Shown one piece after another: positions 55,640-64,000 of a stretch of DNA of 64,000 nt. This stretch comes from Axinella damicornis. Lineage: Eukaryota > Porifera > Demospongiae > Axinellida > Axinellidae. A program made the translations under genes and the position numbers. The stretch is from contig OZ007507.1 of NCBI GenBank assembly GCA_963931865.1, positions 9,500,689-9,564,688 on the forward strand, read 5' to 3'. The stretch's first letter is position 1. The number at the start of each line of letters is the position of its first letter. The notes beneath the pieces were generated by a model, which worked only from the letters and a program-made list of their open reading frames with translations, had not been told where the DNA came from and did not search any database.

Positions 55640-57683
55640 GCTAGCTACTAGTCCAGTGGCTGAACTTAGCTAGTATTACTCAGTGAGTTTGAGGGGGGTT
55701 GAAGTTATATCACTTAGCTACTACAAAATAGAGAAAGAGCTCGCGAGTGTGAATTCTTGACAAAATAATCTCTTCCAGGCAGGCTTGCACTGGGCCCCAC
55801 TCAGGAATTGTTTGCCACTGCTGTGGTCATGGAGGAATTGTCTGTCGGAGGACACCGTGGTAGCTAGGCGGCCCGCTCTTCCCAGTGGAAAGAAACAGCC
55901 GTCCCCAGCTAGCTTAGGAGAAGCCATCCAGCTGATAGCCCATAGCTAATTGTAAGCATTGGAGGCCAATGCCAGAGGCCGGGATTGCATTCCAAAGTTC
56001 ATGATCAGCTAATGCATTTCATGTGGCAAGTAGCTAAGTTTGTTGGTGCAATATATGGCAAGGGTGCATTCATGAGTCTCTGCATGGGCAGCTTAAGAAG
56101 TGCACAAGCTAGGTACTTCAACGAAGATTGTGCTATGGAAATGCAGTGCCGACAAAAAGTAACCGATTCTGAAGTTAGTATAGTCAATTCCTCCTGGGAA
56201 GTCACCAAGCAATCAAATTACATTTACGTATAGTGCATAGGGAAGGCATTGTTCAGTTCAGATAGCTATACTAGCTGTGATAGTTAAAACTTAAAAGTGC
56301 AGTGCATGCTAAAGATATATAGCTAGCTATAGCTCACCAAAACTTCCTCCACAAACAAACATACATGTAGTTAGACATGATAACATGTCAGTATAACTAA
56401 ATGCAGGTCACACGCCTAGAGATTTCTTCTTCCCAATGTCAGAGCCACCTGCAGCTGTGCTCACTAAATCCAGAAATGTTCTGCATTCTGATTGGGCGAT
56501 ATATCAAGCAAACGGCTGGAAATTAGAAATTCTCAGTGGTGCACGACAAGTCATCAATAGAAACTTTCTGCTGTTTGGGCATGTGACTGGTTAAAGGGCT
56601 GCTGCCTCTTCATCCCTGATTGTGGATTTCCTCATCACTAGCTCTCCTGTCGCTTCTTGTTCATCCATTGTTCGTTAACTACTTGAATGGGAAATTAGTG
56701 ACGCCAATGCAGACCTCCATCTTCACAACGCCTTCCTCCAGCATGCCTGTATTTTATTCTCACTGAGTTCTCTCGCTCCCTTCCTCTGCCAGCTGCAACG
56801 CCCAAGACTTCACTGGAAATTTCCGCCTTCCCAGTGCCCACCAGCATGCAAACGGGATGCTTTGAGTGAGCTGTACTTGGGAGGACAGGCCCTTTTGCTG
56901 ATGGAAGATGTTTCCCCTCCTCAAACCGTCTGACCTCTGCAGCTCTCTTCAAGCCTGTACGATGTGGAATCACCTTGTCTTCTCTGGTGCTCAGTTTCTG
57001 GTCAAAGTCAGCAACTATCACAGGCACTGCAAAGAGAATGCTGTAAACCTGTGCAGAATTGAAGAACCAATGGAGAACACAGTGGCCCCCAGGAAGAGGA
57101 GATCTCTTGCTGACTTCACCCCCAACACCCGGTCACAGGCTGCAAAATGAGCACCCCAACCTCATTCAATGACATGCACTAGCTTGAGAGGGAGAACACC
57201 AGGACACTCACAGTGAACCCCACCCAGCTCAGCCCCTCCTATCACCAAAATGGAAGTCTTGACACGTTTGGTCAGCCAGAATCAGTGCTGAAGGAACAGT
57301 CTGACAGGACAAATAGCCAGCTAGCTATAATTCATCTGCCAACACTCCTTGGTATGTTAATTACTACAGTCATAGCAGTACGCATGTCAGACCAAAGCGT
57401 TTGCTGGCTACTCAATGGAAATAGCACATCCGGAAGATTGAATGTTAATTGATTCCATCCTCATTTTGCTGTTATTAGCTATCAATGCATCATTATTGTA
57501 TGGCCAGTTTTCTACAGCAATTCTTGGTACTATGCAGTTATTTTACAATCATAGAAACTGACTCAACTCGACTTATTCTTATTCAGTAGCTAGTTTCCGA
57601 GACTAAAATAAAATTAATGGTCCATCTGGCCTGATGGACAGCTGTATGTGCAGAGGTCTGAATACTCGGACTCTCAGTCCACC
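55640..57683. other. No gene recognised
   Basis: 56900-57150 has a Lys/Arg-containing plus-strand frame ending RRSLADFTPNTRSQAAK without a known domain. Otherwise no feature beyond scattered short repeats. Confidence 0.35.
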
Positions 57684-57750
57684 TCCGCTCGCGATGACTG
57701 CGTCCGCTCGCGATGACTGCGTTCGCTCGCGATGACTGCGTCCGCTCGCG
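57684..57750. repeat. 19-bp tandem repeat upstream of the TRAF gene
   Basis: Three full units and one partial unit of TCCGCTCGCGATGACTGCG, about 190 bp before the TRAF start codon. CpG-rich; TCGCGA and TGAC elements recur in each unit, so it could act as an array of binding sites. Confidence 0.85.
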
Positions 57751-57940
57751 GAGTCTACAGTACTACTAGGAGAACAAACTCTCGCGTTACCAGCCTAACC
57801 CCGCCCACCTAACGCCCCATGTACTTCCTTCCACTCTTAAAAATCATAAAAAATAATCTAAGCATTCTTGAGCTTTGCACTTCGACCTCAACGAATGAGT
57901 AGCACTGGACTCGTAGCCTGCAAAACGCGTAAACACGAAC

Positions 57941-59278
57941 ATGGCAGCATCTGCCAAGAGAGCTAGAACTGGCGTTAAGAGTCCGAAGACGGTTAGGGGC
58001 AGGATTTCTTCCACCGGTGGCTACAGCTGCGAGTTTGTGGACTCCGCCCCGGAGGATTTCCACTGCGATATCTGCGCGCACGTAGCGCGCGAGCCCCACT
58101 TGTCGGTGTGTTGTGGCAAGCACTACTGCCAAGGCTGTATTGCACAGACTCTGCGCGATGGCTGTCCGTGCCCCTCTTGTGGAGAGGATCATTGCAACGC
58201 GGTTCTGGACAGGAACTACAAGAGGAAAATTATGGTTCTCCAGGTTCACTGTAACCTGAAGGATCAAGGGTGCAAGTGGGTGGGGAAGTTGGAGGACCTC
58301 GAATCCCATCTCGAGGATGATTGCCAGTACGTAAACGTCCAGTGCCCGCAGAAATGTGGTGAAATGGTCCTGAAGAAGCAACTTCAAGATCACAAAGTCA
58401 AGCTGTGTCTGAATCGCAAGTACACCTGCATGTATTGTGGTCTCTTGGCCACATACTCTGTTATCCACGGCAAGCATGAGGCGGAGTGTTCCTGTTACCC
58501 TGTACTGTGTCCCAATGAGTGCTCAAGTAGCAAACTGAAACGTCTCGATCTGGAAGAACACTTGAAGCAATGCTCTTTGCAGCCCATGTCATGTGAGTTT
58601 GCCAGTGTGGGCTGTGATGGCCGCTTTTCGCGAAATGATCTTGAGAAGCACATGGAGCTCAGTGTGCAGAGCCATCTCCTCCTACTGCTTGTTTCCACTC
58701 AGAAGGAGCTGAAGGAGAGAGACGACAGGATTGAAGAGCTGAAGGCCAAGATTGGTCACCTCCATGAACTGGTCGAAGTGAAGGACAAGAGAATCGAAGT
58801 ACTAAAGGAGAAGATCCACCTTGAGCATGATCGCTTCCCACCATACCAATTCTATCTCAACCATTTCAGCAGCCGCAAAGCAAAGAATGAAGAATGGCTT
58901 GGCCCACCTATTTACACAGGCCCCCGGGGATACAAATTCAGCCTAAAAGTGTGGCCAAATGGAGTGTGGTCAGCACAGGGAAAAGACCTGTCTGTGTTCC
59001 TGCTGAAGGTGAGAGGAGAGTTTGACGATGAACTGAAGTGGCCAGTGAAGTGTACCATCACCCTCCAACTTCTCAACCAGCATCATGATCGAGACCATGT
59101 TAGTGTGACCAGGGAATTTGAGTGGAACCGGCCGACAGAGGACAAACAGTTCGTATCCTGGTTTACACACACAGTTGGGTTTATCACACATCGCGAATTG
59201 GAGTGCCCACACAAGGAAATCCAGTTCCTGAAGAATGACCGGGTGCAGTTCAGGATTCGCGCAGTGGGATTGCATTGA
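57941..59278 (+). CDS. TRAF-family protein, intronless, 445 aa
   Basis: Adaptor and probable E3 ubiquitin ligase of TNF/Toll-type signalling, cytoplasmic. Order of domains: RING-like finger residues 42-80 (CDIC ... CCGKHYCQGC ... CPSC), TRAF-type zinc fingers about 100-235 (GCKWVGKLEDLESHLEDDC, repeated with KCGEMVLKKQLQDH), a coiled coil about 255-295 (KERDDRIEELKAKIGHLHEL) and a C-terminal MATH/TRAF-C domain about 310-445 (GPRGYKFSLKVWPNG, GEFDDELKWPV, TLQLLNQ). Start chosen at the first ATG, in the context cgaacATGG. No intron or frameshift, unlike nearly all other coding sequence here. In the RING, the usual Cys-x-His-x2-Cys reads Cys-Gly-Lys-His-Tyr-Cys, moving the histidine by one residue. 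Closest in layout to TRAF4/TRAF6-type proteins, but the subtype cannot be fixed by eye. Confidence 0.95.
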   Translation: MAASAKRARTGVKSPKTVRGRISSTGGYSCEFVDSAPEDFHCDICAHVAREPHLSVCCGKHYCQGCIAQTLRDGCPCPSCGEDHCNAVLDRNYKRKIMVLQVHCNLKDQGCKWVGKLEDLESHLEDDCQYVNVQCPQKCGEMVLKKQLQDHKVKLCLNRKYTCMYCGLLATYSVIHGKHEAECSCYPVLCPNECSSSKLKRLDLEEHLKQCSLQPMSCEFASVGCDGRFSRNDLEKHMELSVQSHLLLLLVSTQKELKERDDRIEELKAKIGHLHELVEVKDKRIEVLKEKIHLEHDRFPPYQFYLNHFSSRKAKNEEWLGPPIYTGPRGYKFSLKVWPNGVWSAQGKDLSVFLLKVRGEFDDELKWPVKCTITLQLLNQHHDRDHVSVTREFEWNRPTEDKQFVSWFTHTVGFITHRELECPHKEIQFLKNDRVQFRIRAVGLH

Positions 59279-59760
59279 CCTTGAGATTTCACTATACACT
59301 TTTGTGTCATACACACTGACCACTTGCACTCTTCACTTCCACTCATACCCATGTAAGAAACTGTAGGTTGTTTATTTGTTTGATTTATGTGTGCAATTAT
59401 TTCACAGGACTCATGACGACCATGCATACCATTTCCCTTAGTCGCTTATATCACCATGTACCCTTGCACTCCCATGCAAGCCCCTTCATCTATCATCTGA
59501 GGGATAAGCCTTGACACAATTTTGTGCCCATTTTTCCCCTTGTGCTCATCATTCATGCCTTCATTCTTTCAATTTGAAAGTTGTTGATGCAAGTGTAAAA
59601 TCATGGAAACAATGTTTTTCAGTATGGCTGATATGATTAAGGTGGCCTGCTACATGATGGGGGCATTATGTGTACTGCAACCATTTTATTGATACTTTGC
59701 CTGGAAATGATCGAGGCTCTGCGAACAGGAAGCTATGACCTTAGGTTAATTACTGAGTGG

Positions 59761-59832
59761 GTGGCTGGTGGCCAAGTGGTTAAACCACTCTACTTCTAAT
59801 CACAAGGTTGCTGCATGGTTCAAGTCATGCCC
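59761..59832 (+). repeat. tRNA-like sequence, possible SINE head
   Basis: TGGCCAAGTGG at 59769-59779 matches an RNA polymerase III A box and GGTTCAAGTC at 59817-59826 a B box, about 38 bp apart. CTTCTAA sits where an anticodon loop would be (UCU, Arg), but the stems pair poorly, so a tRNA-derived SINE or decayed tRNA is more likely than a functional gene. Confidence 0.4.
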
Positions 59833-59869
59833 TTTCTTTCGGAATCAATATACATGTAGATGTATTTTT

Positions 59870-59875
59870 AATAAA
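59870..59875 (+). terminator. Candidate polyadenylation signal
   Basis: AATAAA about 590 bp after the TRAF stop codon. Canonical hexamer only; cleavage site unknown. Confidence 0.35.
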
Positions 59876-60338
59876 CGGTGCTTCCACCTGAAACAGTTTA
59901 CACCGCATCCTTGGGAGGGGATGTAGCTAAAGCTGTTAGAGCCCATGTTAGTATTAATTATCATTCAGTAACTTTGCTATTCCTGGTCACCTGTACATGT
60001 ACTGGACAACACCATGTCGTGTACAGGATGTAATATGAGGCTTCACCATGCACAGCACCCCGTGCATGTATTTGGAAACTCCACAGGAGGTTAACTGGGG
60101 CTTTGATGTAGTTGAGCACCTAGGGCCTCGAGCATGAACATGCCAGTTTGCTTTGCGATGTCACTCCATGCACTTTGTAATAACTTCAAACTACATCCTG
60201 GATACGGTTTGGACTAACTGATACAAAAACTTAGTCGATAAAAATAATGGGTGGTAGTCTACAACACCTAATAAGATACTAAAACAACTATTATCATACA
60301 CGAACTGCATGCAGGTTCTACTGTTCAGAAGCACTCTC

Positions 60339-62721
60339 TCAAGGCTTTGTGGCGTATGGATTCTCAAACATGACCTGCAAGTTATAAGGATCCAAGTTTA
60401 GTGCGCCACTGTCATCCTCAGCTGCGGGTGGGGTCTTAGTGTCAAGTGCACTGGGACCCAGGCCAGCTTGTGTGTATGGAAAAGAGAAACACATTGTCAC
60501 ACTATATCAATTAACCATACATTATACAGGCAATGTCACACTTTCCTTATAACCTAGGCACTTGTTTCTGCTACAATTTGGCAATATTGGGAGCACAGCA
60601 ACAGGCTCAATTTCACTTGTAATCCAGTACATCCACAGTTGAAGTGAACAACTGGTGACAAGAATTTTTGCTGCCTATAATTACATGTGGCTCGGGGAAA
60701 GGTAAAATTAAAGAATTATGCTTGGTGAACAGGTGTGACTGTGTATAAGCAGTTAAAAAGTTGCTACATTCATTTACTCTTGCTATTATACTTTGTTTGG
60801 CTGCATTTCCTGTTTCTCAAACTAAGCTTATGGGATGGTAGAAGCTACTTTGGATGGTAGCAGCAAGCTAATACATTTTGGATGGTAGCAGCTAGCTAAT
60901 ATAATGGTTTGCTATTCAGCCCATTCCCATTGAACATATAGGCAAAAGCTGTTGCAACACAATCGAGGATTGAAAGAGGTACCAGTCATCTTTTGTTCAT
61001 ATAGCTGGAACAACGAAAATGAACTGTCTGTAAAGCTCTGCCCATGGCTATGACATGAGGTAGGTGGTGTGATGACAAGCAACACAGGAACAACTACCTG
61101 TAAATACGGGACAAGAACGGCAGTACAGCCATCATCATAGTTGCTCCGTGATTGCACTGTCTGCTCGCCCGTTCGAGTCCGTAGTGAGACTACTTCACTT
61201 TTGGAATATTCCTGCACAGACCACACCTACGGGCACACCTCTACACCGGAGAATTGCTGAGAAGGCCGAATACGAATATTCAAGTTGTGTCTCCACGGAC
61301 TCGAACATATCTACAGGCTGTTTTCCTGTGCAATGTGCATACTTGCTGGCAATTTATTGTTTACCAACCTAATTACTGACATAGTTTACTTGACTTACCA
61401 TCCTTCTCAATCCCACTTTCATCATAGAGAGGGTTTGTGAATTGCGGATTTCGTGAGAGGGTGTTTGATGCTGACACTCTCCCACCCACATCTTTCACCA
61501 GCTGTGTTGTCGATCCCGAGTAGATGGAGTCGTCAAGTGAGTACTCAGGCACGGGGGATCCCATACGATCATACACTGCATGGAATAATTGAGAAACACA
61601 CAAATTATGTGCAGCCCCAGAAAGAAAGTGAACAAGTTGCATATCTCAGTCTTGCAAGTCATGCTGTTAATATCTCTGAACTTCTGGAAAATAAAAAGGG
61701 CCAAAAGCACTAGTTATACAGTTACTTCTGCAACTATGCTGGATGCATCTGAGCAATCCAGCCACACAAACTGCATCCTCTGATTCAAATGCTGACATTC
61801 ATGCGAGTATTGATGCGAGTATTGGTGTTGTGACTACCAACTACCAACTGACTAACCAGCAATATTAATACTCACATGAACTTTTTATGTTAGTACTCCT
61901 CCTCCTGGATTTGATGACGATTATGACCACCACAAGCAAGAGAATGATCACAATCCCTATCACAGCAACAACAGCCACTACACCACTGAAAATGCCTGCA
62001 CTGATCTGGATCCCTGTACAAAGAAAATCATCACATCATACATACTCAATGTGGGACCTCTCAAAGTTTGTTTCTTCACACTAGCTAGATCGATCATACT
62101 CGTAAGCACGTGGTTAGGTTACGCATGCAGCATACGTTATAAAGTAATGGCTGTGGGTAGCTACCAATGCCAATTCAGGTTATGACTTAGCTGCAGTGTG
62201 TGTAAGACAAGGATCTACTACGTCGACGCGGAGGTTATGCGATTTATCCTCTGAGGGAAAGTTTGGCCGAGGTGAAGCCGAGGCTAAAATTTCCCAAGGA
62301 GGATAAACCGCATAACCTCCGAGTCGATGTAGTAGATCCGGCTTCTACCACAGACACAACCTCCAAATGAAGTTAGTAGCTGAATCCGGCTGCTAGACAA
62401 CTACAACTCTCTGATTCTCAGCACAGCGTGGCGATCCTTTGATGTACCGTGGACGATAAATCGGTTATACTCCGCTATGACGTCATAGCAGAGGATAACC
62501 GATTTATCCTCCATGGTATATCTAAGGAACGCCCACGCACTGTGGTAGAAAACAAGTTTGAATGTTCCTGTAATGTAGTCAAAGTTGATAATCTCACCTC
62601 CAGCCTGTTCCCCAGTCTGTGCTTGGCAATTGGTACCACATTCACTTATGCTGATAGAGATATCACAGTCTGTTCCTGTCCATCCAGCTTCACAGACACA
62701 CTGGTACGAGTTAACCATATC
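60339..62721 (-). CDS. EGF-domain single-pass membrane protein, 3' half
   Basis: Four exons join in phase: 62721-62598, 62013-61876, 61575-61399 and 60466-60339 (567 nt including TGA at 60341-60339). Exon 1 of this set holds the end of an EGF-like module (NSYQCVCEAGWTGTDCD) and further Cys. The next holds one transmembrane helix (GVVAVVAVIGIVIILLLVVV) with a basic stop-transfer run (KSRRRS). The cytoplasmic tail has FTNPLYDE and, near its end, VMFENPYATKP, NPxY-like motifs that could bind PTB/SH2 adaptors or endocytic adaptors. The start and most extracellular modules lie upstream, not recognised here or outside the window. Convergent with the TRAF gene. Confidence 0.75.
62084..62132. repeat. 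50-bp dispersed repeat, also at 32596-32645
   Basis: CTAGATCGATCATACTCGTA and AGCACGTGGTTAGGTTACGC match 32596-32645 with a few differences. Confidence 0.7.
62210..62342. mobile_element. 130-bp foldback element in the EGF-protein intron
   Basis: GGATCTACTACGTCGACGCG/GAGGTTATGCG pairs with CGCATAACCTCC/GAGTCGATGTAGTAGATCC, with an inner GCCGAGG/CCGAGGC stem. A second, smaller hairpin (GATAAATCGGTTAT ... ATAACCGATTTATC) follows at 62455-62513. Confidence 0.75.
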
Positions 62722-62814
62722 CTGGAAGATTACATGCAGATGCACATTGCAAATAATTCTTAGGAACAATTAACAAATACATACAGCAAAACAGCAAACC
62801 AGCATTACCTGAAT

Positions 62815-62955
62815 TATCCACATCACCATTGTTACTCACATTACCACTGGTAATGTGAGTAACACTGGTAATTAATGCCAACCCACATTACCAGTATACA
62901 TAAACAGCATTACACACATTACCAGCGTTACCCACATTACCAGTGTTACCCACAT
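62815..62955. repeat. (CCACATTACCAGTGTTAC)n minisatellite
   Basis: About six degenerate units of 17-18 bp, two of them inverted (GGTAATGTGAGTAACACTGG). Confidence 0.75.
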
Positions 62956-62989
62956 TATGAGGGCATACCCGAATCTATGGAACATGAAA

Positions 62990-63068
62990 AGGAATGGAAT
63001 GAAACGGAATGAAACGGAATGAAATGGAAATATTATTGAAATGGAATGAAATGAATGGAATGAAAAAT
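62990..63068. repeat. (GGAATGAAAY)n satellite-like repeat
   Basis: About eight degenerate decamers built from GGAAT and GAAAT pentamers. Confidence 0.85.
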
Positions 63069-64000
63069 AGTAGCTGGACTATGCACGCACGTAAATTATA
63101 AGTACAGATAGCTAGCTGTAGCAAAGTTACGGAGCTACATGTAACTGTGCTCTTCCTTTCAAAGGTAAGACTGTGGTGTGAGCACGTGCCTCGAAAGAAT
63201 GTCCAGTGGTGTGATTGTCTTTGGGAACATGCCATCGCAGCCTGCCTGCTAAGCAAGTTGGGACAAGTACAGGAGCTGTGAGAGAGCACTTTAATATTCG
63301 ACTTGCTGAAGACAAACTCCTAACTCTTAAGCGAACTTAGCTACCCAATAGTGAGGCAGCGTGGTTCAGCCACCACGTATGGTGCAAAAGAACATGACAT
63401 TGTATTGGTGAGCAAAGAAACTACGTACCATGTACTTCCATTTCATGTTCCATAAATTCAACCTACACTACCAGAACATTACGTATCACATTACCATGCA
63501 GATTGTACTGCAAGAGATTATTGCCCCAACCGTAATCGAGACTCAAACACTGTAAGCAGTAACACAGCTGTTATCGATATAGAGACTCAGTTTCTCATTC
63601 GATTTCAATGCAACACAGGCCCACTGACCAAATTTCCTATTCCTAATTGTCAATGAGTGACATTGAATACTAGTATGCTTCATTCCTAAGTGATAGAGGG
63701 GTCTAGCTAGATTAGTTTGTACACATACAAGTGATGCATCCAAATGAAATCGTAGATCAACAGTGAGCTCAGAGCACTTTGCAAGAATATTTTGCAGTTG
63801 TGAAAAAGTGATGGGCTGGTGCACTACTGCCTGTATAATGTTGCTACTCCACGCAAGAACATTGCGAGTGATTCAGACAGTATTGAGCAAAAAGAAGAAA
63901 GAAAAAGAACGCAAGTAGCTAGCTGGGTGGAGCAAAATCCATCCATATATTTACGCTATCAAAGTTCTGTTGGTACTTTGCACTTTAAATTTAACACACT
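63069..64000. other. No gene firmly recognised
   Basis: A minus-strand frame at 63543-63824 (SELTVDLRFHLDASLVC, KFGQWACVALKSNEKLSLYI) has protein-like composition and lies where upstream exons of the EGF protein would be. Its borders are unclear and no domain could be named. Confidence 0.3.

Noticed and set aside
59761..59832. Functional tRNA-Arg(UCU) gene
   Set aside because: A and B boxes are present but acceptor and anticodon stems do not pair, so it is listed only as a tRNA-like repeat.
61099..61215. Minus-strand candidate exon (EYSKSEVVSLRTRTGEQ) between the last two EGF-protein exons
   Set aside because: It has good borders, but the phase from the preceding exon would read a stop after five codons, and the outer exons join in phase without it.
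62815..62955. CRISPR-like array of evenly spaced repeats
   Set aside because: Units are directly adjacent and degenerate with no unique spacers; a minisatellite in a eukaryotic genome.

Overview
This window is eukaryotic genomic DNA, almost certainly from an early-branching or invertebrate metazoan. The evidence is short exons with GT/AG borders, introns from about 60 bp to 10 kb, animal-type proteins (a TRPA-type channel, a TRAF, an EGF/transmembrane receptor), abundant microsatellites and very dense small transposons. A sponge or cnidarian would fit the transposon families (DUF6589, SWIM-type MULE, PIF/Harbinger, pogo), but the sequence does not prove the phylum.

Layout. 0-19 kb: repeats, several decayed transposon-type genes (a PIN-like/Cys-rich repeat gene at 5.9-7.3 kb, a MULE transposase with SWIM zinc finger at 7.8-9.1 kb), a frameshifted F-box gene (15.6-17.1 kb) and many inverted-repeat elements. 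19.9-51.9 kb, minus strand: one large host gene that I reconstruct as 19 exons, 892 codons plus stop, all junctions in phase. It encodes a TRPA1-like cation channel with a short ankyrin array, six transmembrane segments, a Gly-Glu-Leu-Asp pore motif and a coiled-coil tail. Its 9.9-kb intron 8 holds a DUF6589-type gene that is itself split by a 3.4-kb PIF/Harbinger transposon and a 1.4-kb Tc1-like element, followed by a Ty3-like LTR element. Its 7-kb intron 2 holds two pogo-like transposase remnants and two LINE remnants, each LINE interrupted by a small inverted-repeat element. 52-57 kb: an NTPase-like gene fragment and repeats. 57.9-59.3 kb, plus strand: an intact intronless TRAF-family gene. 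60.3-62.7 kb, minus strand: the 3' half of an EGF-domain single-pass membrane protein with an NPxY-like tail.

The most unusual material is a family of very short foldback elements (39 to about 700 bp) with the terminal motif TAGYCTCGTTCCCAG. Several are flanked by 9-bp direct repeats, one copy is only 39 bp long, and two have an internal comparison for the insertion (a paralogous empty site or an interrupted conserved reading frame). Many protein-coding remnants carry single-base frameshifts in homopolymers. These could be real decay or residual sequencing error. All family assignments are from motif recognition by eye; no database search was run.
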